From the NCBI RefSeq assembly GCF_900083545.1, contig NZ_LT559262.1, positions 1,154,397 through 1,218,396 on the forward strand: a stretch of 64,000 nt of DNA, given 5' to 3'. This document shows positions 14,540-23,653 of the stretch, piece by piece; within the stretch, counting starts at the first letter, position 1, and each line of letters opens with the position of its first letter. This DNA comes from Alistipes provencensis. Its GTDB lineage: Bacteria; Bacteroidota; Bacteroidia; Bacteroidales; Rikenellaceae. The position numbers were made by a program, and so were the translations under genes. Below the pieces are notes generated by a model. That model was not told the origin of the DNA and did no database searches. It saw nothing but the letters and a program-made list of their open reading frames with translations.

Positions 14540-15367
14540 ATGCCAAAAATCGACATCGGCGCCGTACTCAGGAGCAAGGCCCCGCGATTGGCCCGCTGGA
14601 TACCGCGTCCGTTGGTGAGCTGGCTGCGCCGGACCATCCACGAAAAGGAGATAAACTACATTCTCGAACACTACTGGAACCTGCCGCCGCAGGAGTTCAT
14701 CCGCGCGGCCTTCCGCGAATGGCAGGTCACCTATTCGATCGAGGGGCTCGAGAAACTCGACCCCAAAGGACGCTACCTCTTCGCCTCGAACCACCCGTTC
14801 GGAGGCATGGACGGCATGATGCTGGCCGACAAGCTGATCGACCGCTTCGGCGACGCGAGGGTGGTGGTCAACGACCTGCTGATGTATATCGATCCACTGC
14901 GTCCGCTATGGATACCGGTGAATACGCACGGTGCGCAAAACACGGCCTATGCCCGTAAATTCGACGAGGAATTTTTCGGCGAACTCCCGATCCTGACCTT
15001 TCCCGCGGGCCTCTGCTCGCGCTGCATCGGCGGCGAGATCACCGATCCCACATGGAAAATCAGCTTTCTGAAAAAAGCCTACGCCTCGCAGCGGCAGATC
15101 GTCCCGGTCTTCGTCGAAGGGGAGCTGTCGAAATTCTTCTACCGCGTCTACCGGATACGCAAGGCTCTGGGAATCAAGTTCAACATCGAGATGCTGTGGC
15201 TCCCCGACGAGATGTTCTCGCAGAAGGGCAAACACTTCCGCATCGTCGTCGGCGACCCGATCCCCGTGGCCGACCTGCAACGCTACGGTTCGCTGCACGA
15301 ACAGACGGAGGAAGTACGCAAAAAAGCGTATTTTTTGAAAAACAAGCTCGACACCCCGGCAAAGTAG
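14540..15367 (+). CDS. glsA: Glycerol/lyso-lipid O-acyltransferase family protein, GlsA-like
   Basis: 275-residue PlsC-superfamily acyltransferase. The acyltransferase motif I is seen as SNHPFGGMDGMM (NHx4D type), with later motif regions FPAGLCSR and IVPVFVEGELS. In Bacteroides the pair GlsB (N-acyltransferase) and GlsA (O-acyltransferase) makes glycine/serine-glycine lipids of the membrane; the next gene here is a GlsB-type protein, so the same role is inferred. The ATG at 14540 (MPKIDIGAVL) is preferred over a GTG at 14516 that overlaps the promoter. It lies immediately to the right of the integrated element. Confidence 0.8.
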   Translation: MPKIDIGAVLRSKAPRLARWIPRPLVSWLRRTIHEKEINYILEHYWNLPPQEFIRAAFREWQVTYSIEGLEKLDPKGRYLFASNHPFGGMDGMMLADKLIDRFGDARVVVNDLLMYIDPLRPLWIPVNTHGAQNTAYARKFDEEFFGELPILTFPAGLCSRCIGGEITDPTWKISFLKKAYASQRQIVPVFVEGELSKFFYRVYRIRKALGIKFNIEMLWLPDEMFSQKGKHFRIVVGDPIPVADLQRYGSLHEQTEEVRKKAYFLKNKLDTPAK

Positions 15368-15395
15368 CGGTAAAATTGGTATTTTTGCCCCGTCT

Positions 15396-16403
15396 ATGGA
15401 ACAGAAAGAGATGGTACCCATTATAGCACCCGTCGACCGGGGGTCGCTGCTCGCGGAGCTGACACCCGCCCGCAAGATGCGCGACACGAACAAGGCAGGC
15501 AACGAGATCTACATCTTCGCAGCCTCGGAATGCCCTGCGCTGATGCGCGAGGTGGGGCGTCTGCGCGAGGTCGCCTTCCGCGGCGCCGGAGGCGGCACGG
15601 GACAGGAGGTGGACATCGACGAGGAGGACCTCGCCGGCGACGGCTATTACCAACTGATCGTCTGGGACCCGGCGGCGGCGGAGATCGTCGGCGGATACCG
15701 CTTCATCGTCTGCACCACGCCCAATCCCCGCCATCTCTCGACCGAGCACTACTTCCGCTTCAGCGAGCGTTTCCGCCGGAAATTCCTGCCCCGAACCATC
15801 GAACTGGGGCGTTCGTTCGTGCAGCCCGCCTACCAAGCCCGCGGCAACGCCAAGAGCATCTATGCGCTGGACAACCTCTGGGACGGGCTCGGGGCGCTGA
15901 TCGTGCTGAATCCCAAGGCCAAATACCTCTTCGGCAAGGTCACGATGTACACCTCCTACAAATCGGTGGCGCGCAATGCGCTGATCTGGTTCCTGCGCCG
16001 TTACTTCCCCGACCGCGACAAGCTGGTGGAGGGCATCCATCCGATCGACCTCGACCTCGACGATCCCTACTACGAGGAGCTGTTCTGCGGCGCGACCTAC
16101 ATGGAAAACTACCGCATCCTGATCCAGAAGATCCGCGAATTCAACGAAAATATTCCGCCGCTGATCAATGCTTATATGAACCTCTCGCCCACGATGCGGG
16201 TCTTCGACACGGTGTCGAATCCCGATTTCGGCGGTGTGGAGGAGACCGGCATTCTGGTGACGATCCGGGACATCTATCCCGAGAAGCGCCTGCGCTACAC
16301 CCGCTGGCTGGGGTGGAGGGCCAACCTCAAACACCGCCGGGAGGAGTTCAGCGAACACCTGCGCGAACACCTCGAACGGATGAAGAAAAAGCGGAACGCC
16401 TGA
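15396..16403 (+). CDS. glsB: GNAT-fold N-acyltransferase, GlsB/OlsB-like
   Basis: 335 residues. The region about 45-190 is a hemolysin/OlsB-type GNAT domain: MREVGRLREVAFRGAGGGTG, then IVGGYRFIV and IELGRSFVQPAY, ending in LWDGLG. OlsB-like enzymes transfer a 3-hydroxyacyl group from acyl-ACP to an amino acid; in Bacteroides GlsB the acceptor is glycine, giving commendamide, which GlsA then O-acylates. The C-terminal third is Arg-rich and may contact membrane. It follows glsA by 28 nt on the same strand, and a terminator overlaps its stop codon. Confidence 0.8.
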   Translation: MEQKEMVPIIAPVDRGSLLAELTPARKMRDTNKAGNEIYIFAASECPALMREVGRLREVAFRGAGGGTGQEVDIDEEDLAGDGYYQLIVWDPAAAEIVGGYRFIVCTTPNPRHLSTEHYFRFSERFRRKFLPRTIELGRSFVQPAYQARGNAKSIYALDNLWDGLGALIVLNPKAKYLFGKVTMYTSYKSVARNALIWFLRRYFPDRDKLVEGIHPIDLDLDDPYYEELFCGATYMENYRILIQKIREFNENIPPLINAYMNLSPTMRVFDTVSNPDFGGVEETGILVTIRDIYPEKRLRYTRWLGWRANLKHRREEFSEHLREHLERMKKKRNA

Positions 16404-16418
16404 GCGCTCCGCTTTTTT
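16386..16418. terminator. Rho-independent terminator overlapping the glsB stop
   Basis: Stem GCGGAACGC/GCGCTCCGC (16391-16399, 16404-16412) with one mismatch and a CTGA loop, flanked by A5 and T6. It can act in both directions and so also serves the converging gene. Confidence 0.85.
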
Positions 16419-16425
16419 ATTGGAA

Positions 16426-17517
16426 TCAGTTCAGGATCAGGTCATAGGGGACACGGAGAAACCGGGGCCGGTAAATGGAGGCATCCTCCCAGATATCCCG
16501 CGGGCGCTTAGAATTCACACAGTAGCTCACCAGCAGCATCCCGTCACGGTCGTACTGGGGATGCGCCATGGCGTTGTAGGTGTACAGCCGATCGTTAGAG
16601 GCCGGTTCGGGCGCCGTGTAGAGCATTTTTTTGTTTCGCCAAGGACCCGTCGGACCGTCTGCGACGAACGAATAGATGTCGTTGGAGAGAGCATCGCCGT
16701 CCTGCGTCAGCAGAATGTACTTCCCGTCGTGCGGAAAGATGCTGAACTGGGTGCTGATCTTGATGTCCAAGCCCTCCAATTTACACGTTTTCAAGGGATC
16801 GCGGCTCCATCCCACCCCGTCGAAATACTCCCAGTCGCACAGTTCATCGTCCACCAGCCGGGCCCGCGCGGCATGCAGCTCCCGGGACTCTGTGCCGCCG
16901 TAGGTATAATAATAGTCGCCGAGCTGAAACCACCCGAACCCATACCATACCTTGTTGACGGGATAGGCCGCATCGTCCCGCTGGTCGATCAGCTCATAAT
17001 CGGGAAGGCGCATCCGGATATAGGAAACCGAGTGCGTGTAGAACCACAGCACGGGGTCAAAAACGATCCGCACCATATATGTGTGGAGAATCCCGTTCCG
17101 AACGAACCCGTGATGGGGCCAGTAGACGGCCTGTTTGCCATCGACACTGTCGCTCGGGATGACCGGCTGCGGATGTCGGGGCGTTCCCCCGCAAATGGTC
17201 CGGGCTCGCTCCCCGTCGAGTTCGACGAAGAGATTCCCATAGATGAGCGGGGTCGATACCGAGTCGCCCCGCTGGTTGTCGACCACTTCGCCCATAAAGG
17301 CGTCGCCCCATATCCAGAGACTTTTGCCCTCCGATACGGGAACCGAGATCGCCCCGTCCGAGCCGGTGAAGATGTCTTTTCCCGGCGGGCAGAGCAGCCC
17401 GAGCATCGTCGTATCGGGCACGACGCCGTTGCCAACCACATTGCCGCCGCAGTTCGTCAGGAAAAGCAGGGCGAAAAGTGCTGAAAGGGATTTCAGGGTG
17501 GTCAGAGTTCGCTTCAT
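16426..17517 (-). CDS. Beta-propeller lipoprotein of unknown function (DUF4185/DUF5005-like)
   Basis: 363 residues with a lipoprotein signal (MKRTLTTLKSLSALFALLFL then TNC, lipid-bearing Cys near 23). The mature part is rich in aromatic, repeated beta-strand units (SLWIWGDAFMGEV, GYGFGW-like, YYTYGG, GKYILLTQDGD), as in secreted propeller proteins of the DUF4185/DUF5005 groups, many of which act in carbohydrate metabolism. No catalytic motif can be named. It converges with glsB and diverges from the GT80-like lipoprotein gene across an AT-rich 200-bp gap (17518-17719). Confidence 0.5.
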   Translation of the reverse strand: MKRTLTTLKSLSALFALLFLTNCGGNVVGNGVVPDTTMLGLLCPPGKDIFTGSDGAISVPVSEGKSLWIWGDAFMGEVVDNQRGDSVSTPLIYGNLFVELDGERARTICGGTPRHPQPVIPSDSVDGKQAVYWPHHGFVRNGILHTYMVRIVFDPVLWFYTHSVSYIRMRLPDYELIDQRDDAAYPVNKVWYGFGWFQLGDYYYTYGGTESRELHAARARLVDDELCDWEYFDGVGWSRDPLKTCKLEGLDIKISTQFSIFPHDGKYILLTQDGDALSNDIYSFVADGPTGPWRNKKMLYTAPEPASNDRLYTYNAMAHPQYDRDGMLLVSYCVNSKRPRDIWEDASIYRPRFLRVPYDLILN

Positions 17518-17719
17518 AAAGGTCTGTTTTAGGGTTTATATGTACATACATATATCGATATGTGCAAATAAATATAAAATTTCCCGGATATGCAACCTTC
17601 CGATAGTCGTTTCTTCCGAAAAAATAGTCCGAACGGCCTGAATATTGCAATTACATGCAGTAATCCCCCGGCAGGTACATTTAACAGAAAGCACTGAAAA
17701 CCCAAAAACATCTCTTGAT

Positions 17720-19225
17720 ATGAAACGACTATTTCGCCTTTTCCCGGTGTTCGCCCTCCTGACGGGAGTGTGGGCCTGCTCCGACGACAAGACTTCGGAG
17801 GTCCGCATCAACGACGGCACCGAATTCCTGTCGCTCGACTATCTGGCCCGCAGCGGCAAGATCACCGTCACGGCCCCCGGTCCGTGGAGCATAACCTTAC
17901 CCGAAGAGGGGGGGGGAAACGACTGGTTCACACTCTCGCCCCTGAGCGGTCCGGAGGGCTACTCGGAGATCGAGGTCACGCTTGAGGCCAACGCCGGTGA
18001 GGCGCGCAGCGCCCTCCTGACTTTCGTCTGCGAAGGCAAAAGCTATCCGTTCCAACTCTCGCAGAGCGCCAAAGACGCGGGATTCGACTCCCCGGACTAC
18101 TATTTCTACGCCGCATTCGGCACGATGCCGGCCCTCTATTCGGGACTGCACCTGCTCTCGCACGACAAGCCGAGCTACTTCTTCTACGAACGTCCCCAGA
18201 CCTACGACCCGAAGTTGTTCCCCGATTACGCCACGGTTTTCACCGCCGCGAACCCCAACGCCGGAGCCACTACCGAGGAGATTTACGCAATGAGCGAGCA
18301 GATGAAACGCCGCATTCTGGAGATCAATGCCGAGGACCCCACGGCCGTATTCGGGCTCTATGTCACCGATCTGGTCTGCCGTGCGGGCTATGACTGGTTC
18401 GTCGGGCAGGGCATCGACTCGGCCCGCGTGAAGGTGACGATGCTCTCCGACGGCACGGGAACCTACAACAACTTCCACACCTTCTTCGGCGACCCCGCCA
18501 CGGCCGAGCAGAACTGGAACGACTACGCCGCTCAGGTCGAGGCCCTCGACTGGGACCACGGCGGCCGTTATCCCGAAACCCGGGCCCCGCAAAGTCTCGT
18601 TTCCGATGAGTGGATCGCCTACCTGTCGACGCGTCCCAACTACCGGCTGATGCTCCAGAATGCCTCCCTGATGGAGTCGTCGGGGCCCTTCATGACCGAA
18701 AAGCTGGCCGAGATGAAGATGGAGAGCGTCCAGCCCTACGAGTTGCTGACGGCCCTTCCGGAGAACGCCAAGCAGGAGTTCTACCGCATGGCAAACTTCA
18801 GCTACGACCAGTTCAAGGCCCTGTTCGACGCCTCGCCGAAAGGGAACCTCATCATCCTCGGCACGAGCCACACCACCGACGAGAGCCGCCAGCAGCAGGC
18901 CGCCTATGTCCGGCGCATCATGGACCAGTACGGCAGCGAATACGACGTGTTCTTCAAACCCCACCCGGCGGACAACTCGTCGTCCGACTACGAAGAGCGG
19001 TTCCCGGGACTGACGCTCCTGCCGGGACAGATGCCGTTCGAGATCTTCGTCTGGTCACTGCTCGACGAGGTGAACCTCATCGGCGGCTATCCCTCGACGA
19101 CGTTCCTCTCGGTGCCGCTCGACAAGGTCGGATTCCTCTTTGCGACCGACGCCGCGAGCCTTCCCCGGCCGCTGAACCTGCTCTTCAGCGACGCCCCGAA
19201 CGTGGAGTGGATGCAGCAGCCGTGA
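17720..19225 (+). CDS. Lipoprotein with BACON domain and GT80-type sialyltransferase domain
   Basis: 501 residues. A signal peptide ends with a lipobox-like WACS (Cys about 17). A BACON domain (about 30-120: ITVTAPGPWSI, WFTLSPLSG) is followed by a GT-B domain like Pasteurella/Photobacterium GT80 sialyltransferases. Matching landmarks are SDG (Asp244, catalytic-aspartate position), LGTSHTTDES, KPHP (His415, CMP-binding His), LPGQMPFEIFVWSLL, and GGYPSTTF (Ser459). It is therefore probably a surface enzyme that adds sialic acid from CMP-sialate, although a donor outside the cell is hard to explain. Nine consecutive G (17908-17916) in codons 63-66 could allow slippage. A longer reading from 17645 lacks a signal peptide and is rejected. 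Confidence 0.7.
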   Translation: MKRLFRLFPVFALLTGVWACSDDKTSEVRINDGTEFLSLDYLARSGKITVTAPGPWSITLPEEGGGNDWFTLSPLSGPEGYSEIEVTLEANAGEARSALLTFVCEGKSYPFQLSQSAKDAGFDSPDYYFYAAFGTMPALYSGLHLLSHDKPSYFFYERPQTYDPKLFPDYATVFTAANPNAGATTEEIYAMSEQMKRRILEINAEDPTAVFGLYVTDLVCRAGYDWFVGQGIDSARVKVTMLSDGTGTYNNFHTFFGDPATAEQNWNDYAAQVEALDWDHGGRYPETRAPQSLVSDEWIAYLSTRPNYRLMLQNASLMESSGPFMTEKLAEMKMESVQPYELLTALPENAKQEFYRMANFSYDQFKALFDASPKGNLIILGTSHTTDESRQQQAAYVRRIMDQYGSEYDVFFKPHPADNSSSDYEERFPGLTLLPGQMPFEIFVWSLLDEVNLIGGYPSTTFLSVPLDKVGFLFATDAASLPRPLNLLFSDAPNVEWMQQP

Positions 19226-19242
19226 CGCACGGCCGCGGACGA

Positions 19243-19281
19243 ACGAACGGCGCCTTCCGACAGTCGGAGGGCGCCGTTCGT
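19243..19281. repeat. Long hairpin downstream of the GT80-like gene
   Basis: Arms of 18 nt (19243-19260 and 19264-19281) pair with one G-T and a 3-nt loop. No T-run follows, so it is either an atypical terminator or an mRNA-stabilising hairpin. Confidence 0.6.
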
Positions 19282-19336
19282 CGGATATGGAGTGCGGCAC
19301 ATCGGAACGGAGCACGACAAGCGCCCCGCCGCCCAT

Positions 19337-19363
19337 AAAAATACCCCGCCCGAAGGCAGGGTA
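19337..19363 (-). terminator. Terminator of the small secreted peptide gene
   Basis: Stem TACCCCGCC/GGCAGGGTA (19342-19350, 19355-19363) with one mismatch and a 4-nt loop. On the minus strand it is followed by TTTTT. Confidence 0.75.
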
Positions 19364-19405
19364 CCAGGCAAACAATCGTTTAACTAAATGATTCCGGACA
19401 GACGG

Positions 19406-19615
19406 CTATCGAATGAACATGTCATAGGTCAGGCCCTCGGTCTTCTCCGTCTTTTCGGGCTCGTCCTTCTTCGTCGGTTCCGACTTCTCATCGGGCTTCT
19501 GCTCGGGTGCGGGGTTCTCCTGCTTCGGAGCTTCGGGCTGTTCGGGCTGCTGGGCAAATGCCATACCGCCGGCCATCATCATCATCGCGGCCATCATTAC
19601 AACTGTCTTTTTCAT
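19406..19615 (-). CDS. Small secreted Pro/Glu/Lys-rich peptide
   Basis: 69 residues. A Met-rich signal peptide (MKKTVVMMAAMMMMAGGMAFA, cleavage after about residue 21) precedes a disordered mature part of Pro, Glu, Lys and Gln repeats ending LTYDMFIR. No known family. Support for a real gene: a clean signal peptide, its own terminator (19337-19363), a sigma-54-like promoter (19694-19709) and enhancer-like repeats (19777-19838) beside a sigma-54 activator gene. It is probably the local target of that two-component system and may act in the periplasm. Confidence 0.7.
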   Translation of the reverse strand: MKKTVVMMAAMMMMAGGMAFAQQPEQPEAPKQENPAPEQKPDEKSEPTKKDEPEKTEKTEGLTYDMFIR

Positions 19616-19693
19616 AGCTTTAAGAATTTAGTGGTTAAACTTCATTTTCTCAGTTCTGCGGTCTGTTTCCTTTCCGTTTCTGTTCTTCTGAAA

Positions 19694-19709
19694 TTCAAGC
19701 CCTATGCCA
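19694..19709 (-). promoter_or_regulatory. Sigma-54-like promoter of the secreted peptide gene
   Basis: On the minus strand it reads TGGCATAGGGCTTGAA, against consensus TGGCAYR-N4-TTGCW: one mismatch, in the -12 TTGC. The -24 GG is intact. It would give a leader of about 70 nt before the ATG at 19615. Confidence 0.5.
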
Positions 19710-19776
19710 TGCGGACAGACAATCTGCAACGCACTGTATTTCAGCCGAAAATACAGCGTGCCGAAAATTCGGGGCA

Positions 19777-19838
19777 TGTGGAAAAAGTGTGGAACCGGAG
19801 TGCGGAGTGTGGAATAATTCCACACCCGGGGTGTGGAA
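19777..19838. promoter_or_regulatory. TGTGGAA repeat cluster, candidate activator-binding site
   Basis: TGTGGAA occurs at 19777, 19788, 19808 and 19832, and inverted at 19818-19824. The middle pair forms the near-palindrome GTGTGGAATAATTCCACAC. It lies about 70-145 bp upstream of the sigma-54-like promoter, directly after the stop of the NtrC-type regulator, where enhancer sites are expected. Confidence 0.6.
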
Positions 19839-19843
19839 CGGCG

Positions 19844-21199
19844 CTATTCGATGCCGTAAAGGTGCAGTTTGTTGTAGAGCGTCTTGCGGTCGATGCCGAG
19901 GAGTTTCGCCGCCTGCGACTTGTTGCCGCCCGCCGCCGCAAGGGCGCGGCGTATCTGCTCCTCCTCCGAGGCGCGGTCGCGCAGCGGAAGGGGCGCCGCA
20001 GGGGATTCCGCCGCCGGACCGCCCGTAATCTCTCCCGGCAGGTCGCGGCAGGTGATGTATTCGCCCGCGGCGAGCAGCGTCGCCGAAAGCACCGTGTTTC
20101 GCAACTGACGCAGGTTGCCCGGCCACTCGTAGGCGGCAAGGGCCGCCGCGGCCGCCGGATCGAATCCCACGATCCGCTTGTCCAGTTCGCGGTTGGCCTG
20201 ATCGAGGAAGAAATCGGCATAGAGCGGAATATCCTCGCGCATCTGCCGCAGGCAGGGCATGCGGAGTGTGAAGGAGTTGATGCGGTGGTATAGGTCGGCG
20301 CGGAACGTCCCGCGTGCGATGGCCGCTTCGAGGTCCTCGTTGGTCGCGGCCACGAGACGGATGTCGACGGGAATCTCCCGGTTGCTGCCCACGGGGCGGA
20401 TGCGCCGCTCCTGCAGGGCGCGCAGCAACTGCACCTGCGTCTCGTAGGTGAGGTTGCCCACCTCGTCGAGGAAAAGCGTGCCGCCGTCGGCCGCCTCGAA
20501 AGCCCCCGTCTTGTCGGAAAGGGCTCCGGTGAACGAACCTTTGACGTGCCCGAAGAACTCCGAGGCCGCCAGCTCGCGGGGAATGGCCCCGCAATCGACC
20601 GCCACGAAGGGTTTTCCGGCCCGCTTGCTCTCCCGGTGGACCAACTGCGCCACATGCTCCTTGCCCGTGCCGCTCTCGCCGTTCACCAGCACCGACATAT
20701 TGGTCGGAGCCACCAGCCGGATGTGTTCGTACAACTGCCGCGCGGCGTCACTGCGCCCCTCGATATAATTGAGCGTCCCGCCCGAAGCCCCTTTTGCGGA
20801 CTGCGGGGCCGGTTTTGCCGCCGGAGTTTTCGGTGCAGGCGTGTCCAGCGCCTCGCGTATCTTTTTCAGCAGTTCGTCGGGATTCACCGGCTTGGCCACA
20901 TAGTCGCAGGCGCCGAGTTTCATGCACCGCACGGCATTCTGTATCTCGGCGTAACTCGTCATCACGATCACCGGCGCCGTCACGCCCGCCCCGGCCATCC
21001 ATTGCAGCAGGGCGATACCGTCCTCGTCGGGCAGACGCATATCGCTCAGCACCAACGAGAATCCGCCGGCTCCGAGGGCTGTTCTGGCCGCCGCTACCGA
21101 CGAGGCGGTCTCGACCCCGAAACCGCGCTTCGAAAGCCATGTGCGCAGCATCAGGGCAAAGGTGATGTCGTCGTCTACGATCAGGATACGCTCTTCCAT
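19844..21199 (-). CDS. Sigma-54-dependent response regulator (NtrC family)
   Basis: 451 residues in three parts: a receiver domain (phosphoacceptor Asp53 in SDMRLPDEDG), an AAA+ sigma-54 interaction domain (about 142-370; Walker A GESGTGKE 174-181, the sigma-54 contact loop GSFTGA 221-226 in place of GAFTGA, Walker B FLDEVG 243-248) and a C-terminal Fis-type HTH (about 410-451, NKSQAAKLLGIDRKTLYNKL). It activates sigma-54 promoters from upstream sites when phosphorylated. Its start lies 4 nt after the stop of the kinase gene, so they form one operon. The likely target is the downstream secreted-peptide gene. Confidence 0.9.
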   Translation of the reverse strand: MEERILIVDDDITFALMLRTWLSKRGFGVETASSVAAARTALGAGGFSLVLSDMRLPDEDGIALLQWMAGAGVTAPVIVMTSYAEIQNAVRCMKLGACDYVAKPVNPDELLKKIREALDTPAPKTPAAKPAPQSAKGASGGTLNYIEGRSDAARQLYEHIRLVAPTNMSVLVNGESGTGKEHVAQLVHRESKRAGKPFVAVDCGAIPRELAASEFFGHVKGSFTGALSDKTGAFEAADGGTLFLDEVGNLTYETQVQLLRALQERRIRPVGSNREIPVDIRLVAATNEDLEAAIARGTFRADLYHRINSFTLRMPCLRQMREDIPLYADFFLDQANRELDKRIVGFDPAAAAALAAYEWPGNLRQLRNTVLSATLLAAGEYITCRDLPGEITGGPAAESPAAPLPLRDRASEEEQIRRALAAAGGNKSQAAKLLGIDRKTLYNKLHLYGIE

Positions 21200-21203
21200 A
21201 ACG

Positions 21204-23618
21204 CTACAAAGTTATCGTTTTTTCAGCTTCCGCGACAATCGCGCGGATTTTTTCGACCGCCGCGCGCAATTCACCGCACAGCGTGTCGGTCAGGGGCCCT
21301 TCGTGGTTCTCGGCCCGGCGCAGGATGTCGGCGACTTCCGCCGCACCGAGCATCGTGAAGATCGGCAGCATCTTGTGCGACAGGGCCCTTACCGCTGTCG
21401 CATCGCCGCTTCCGACCGCCTTTTCGAGCTCCCGGACATTGGCCGCAGTCTGTTCGGCGAAAGAGGCCAGAATATTCCGCGCCGCACCGGCATCGTCCCC
21501 CGCATAGACCGTCAGGGGGTCGAAATTCGTCCCCGACGCCGGAACCGGCGGTTCGTCCCCTTCCGCAACCGCCCCGCCGCAGACCGCACGGACCACGGCG
21601 ACCAGTTCGCTGTAGGTGAACGGTTTGCGAAGGCATCCCGCAAATCCGCGGGCCGTAAAATCCGCAGCATCCAGCTCCCCGCGGGCCGACACGGCGACCA
21701 CGCACAACGCGGGATCGACTCCATGCACGGCCGCCAGCACGCTGAATCCGTCGGCCGAAGGCATCTGTATATCGGTCAGCACCAAATCGAACCGCCCGTC
21801 GGCGACCAGTCTGGCGGCATATTCGGGATACTGGCAGCACTCGGCGCCGATCCCCGCCCGGCGGCACATCGCGGCGGTCATCTCCAACTGCAACGGGTCG
21901 TCGTCGACCAACAGCACCCGCAGTCCCGGCTGAGGCGAAGCCGGTTCCTGCACCTCCGGGGGCACCGCCGCAGGTCCGGCCTCCCCGACGGGCACCGACA
22001 CGATGAATTTGCTCCCCTCACCGAGACGGCTTTCGAGCGAAATAGTCCCCTCCAACAGCTTCACGAGACGGTCGACGATCGACAGCCCCAGTCCGAACCC
22101 GTCAACGCCCTGCGCCGAACTCAGCCGCACGAACTCCCCGAAAATCCGTTCCTTCTCCTCGCGGCCGATGCCGCGGCCCGTATCGCGGACCGAGAAGACC
22201 AGCCGTCCCTGCCGGACGTCCGCGCGGAGCGTCACGGAACCTTCGTTCGTAAATTTCAACGCATTGGAGATCAGGTTGTCGGCGATCTGGCGGATGTGGA
22301 AAGCATCGCCCATGACCGTCCGCGCGGCATCCGGCCCCGTTTCCAGCCGCAGTTCCAGCCCTTTGGCCGCTGCGGCGGCGGCAAACCCCGCCCGAATGGT
22401 CTCGAACAACTGCGCCGGGCTGAAGGCCACCCGGTTCACCTCGATCTTGTTGATATCCAGCCGGTAGAAATCCAACAGACTGTTGACCAGCGCCAGCAGG
22501 TGTTCGGAAGAGTCTTTCATGTTGTGCAGGTAGAGTTCCTGCCGCTTGTCGGCGGTCAGCCGCGACAGCAGGTCGATGTAACCCATCACCGACCCCAGCG
22601 GAGCCTTGATGTCGTGCGTGATGGCCAGCATCAGCTTCTCGCGGGCGGCCAGTAGCGCCTCCTTGTCGCGGTTGGCCTGCTCCAGCTCCCGGCGGTAGCG
22701 GTTGCTGCGGCTGATGTCGCGCCAGAGCATTCCGACGAACAACAGCATGAGCACCACGGCCCCGATGGCCACGCCGCCCAGCACGCGCGACGACCGCCGG
22801 CGGAAAGCCTCCGTCTGCTCGATGCGCCGCATCAGGAACTCCGTGTCCTCGGCCTCGAAGTCCATGATAAGACGATATATCTTCGTATTGACCAGCTCGT
22901 TGCTGTAACTCAGCCGCAGTCCCTCCTGCCATGCATGGTCGTAGATGTCCAGACGGTTGCTCGTGACGCTGTCCTGCAGGGCCCTCAGCACCAGCGTGAT
23001 GGTGTCCTTCACCGATCCGGCGGGCACCACGGGGGCTACCAGTTCGCGGCGGGAGATCACCACGCTCGAATCCTCTTTCGGCGGGCTGAACAGGTCGCCC
23101 AGCCGCTGGAAGAAACGCCGCCGGGCCCGCGGCACGGCCGTCGTGTCCTGCTTCACGACGCGGCGGAACGGCGTCGTATCGGCCACAATCCCCTGCTGGG
23201 GACCGATCAGGTCACGGATGTTCTTGTCCAGCAGGCTGGCCGTGGACCCGGCGCGGATCGAACGCCGCAGGCTCATCGTGCGCCGCTCCTTGTCGGCCAA
23301 CAGCCGCGTGATGCTGTCCAGACGCATCGTCTGCAACGAATCCCGGTCGTCGGCCAGCGACCGCAGCGAGTCGATGCAGCCCCTCACGGTACGCAATTCG
23401 CGTTTGTAACGCGCCTCGTAGGACTGGTAGCCGGCGATCATCAACTGGCCGTAACTTTCGGCCTGATAGAGGTGGTAAAGGGTCCGGTTTACGGCGCTGC
23501 GCTTGGTCTGCAACAGCGTGTAACTGCTGTCGGGAGCGGAAAAACGGACCGCCACACGGTAGACATAGCCCACCGCGAGCACACAGACCGCGATCAGCAG
23601 GACATAGCCTGCGACCAT
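21204..23618 (-). CDS. Hybrid sensor histidine kinase with receiver and Hpt domains
   Basis: 804 residues from the ATG at 23618. A membrane helix at the start (MVAGYVLLIAVCVLAVGYVY), a sensor region of about 260 residues and a second helix (VAIGAVVLMLLFVGML) precede HisKA (His335 in AITHDIKAPLG), HATPase_c (DNLISNALKF, DTGRGIG, GFGLGLSIV), a receiver (LVLTDIQMPSADG) and an Hpt domain (ALSHKMLPIF). It forms a phosphorelay with the adjacent NtrC-type regulator. The longer reading from 23711 is rejected because the promoter at 23654-23685 lies inside it; a GTG at 23648 is a second possible start but would leave almost no leader. Confidence 0.88.
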   Translation of the reverse strand: MVAGYVLLIAVCVLAVGYVYRVAVRFSAPDSSYTLLQTKRSAVNRTLYHLYQAESYGQLMIAGYQSYEARYKRELRTVRGCIDSLRSLADDRDSLQTMRLDSITRLLADKERRTMSLRRSIRAGSTASLLDKNIRDLIGPQQGIVADTTPFRRVVKQDTTAVPRARRRFFQRLGDLFSPPKEDSSVVISRRELVAPVVPAGSVKDTITLVLRALQDSVTSNRLDIYDHAWQEGLRLSYSNELVNTKIYRLIMDFEAEDTEFLMRRIEQTEAFRRRSSRVLGGVAIGAVVLMLLFVGMLWRDISRSNRYRRELEQANRDKEALLAAREKLMLAITHDIKAPLGSVMGYIDLLSRLTADKRQELYLHNMKDSSEHLLALVNSLLDFYRLDINKIEVNRVAFSPAQLFETIRAGFAAAAAAKGLELRLETGPDAARTVMGDAFHIRQIADNLISNALKFTNEGSVTLRADVRQGRLVFSVRDTGRGIGREEKERIFGEFVRLSSAQGVDGFGLGLSIVDRLVKLLEGTISLESRLGEGSKFIVSVPVGEAGPAAVPPEVQEPASPQPGLRVLLVDDDPLQLEMTAAMCRRAGIGAECCQYPEYAARLVADGRFDLVLTDIQMPSADGFSVLAAVHGVDPALCVVAVSARGELDAADFTARGFAGCLRKPFTYSELVAVVRAVCGGAVAEGDEPPVPASGTNFDPLTVYAGDDAGAARNILASFAEQTAANVRELEKAVGSGDATAVRALSHKMLPIFTMLGAAEVADILRRAENHEGPLTDTLCGELRAAVEKIRAIVAEAEKTITL

Positions 23619-23653
23619 CTTCGCCTTGACGAATTTCGACTCCTTCACAGCGT

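Noticed and set aside
15380..15387. TATTTTTG as a separate promoter for glsB
   Set aside because: It lies only 8 nt before the start codon with no -33 element; glsA and glsB are better read as one operon.
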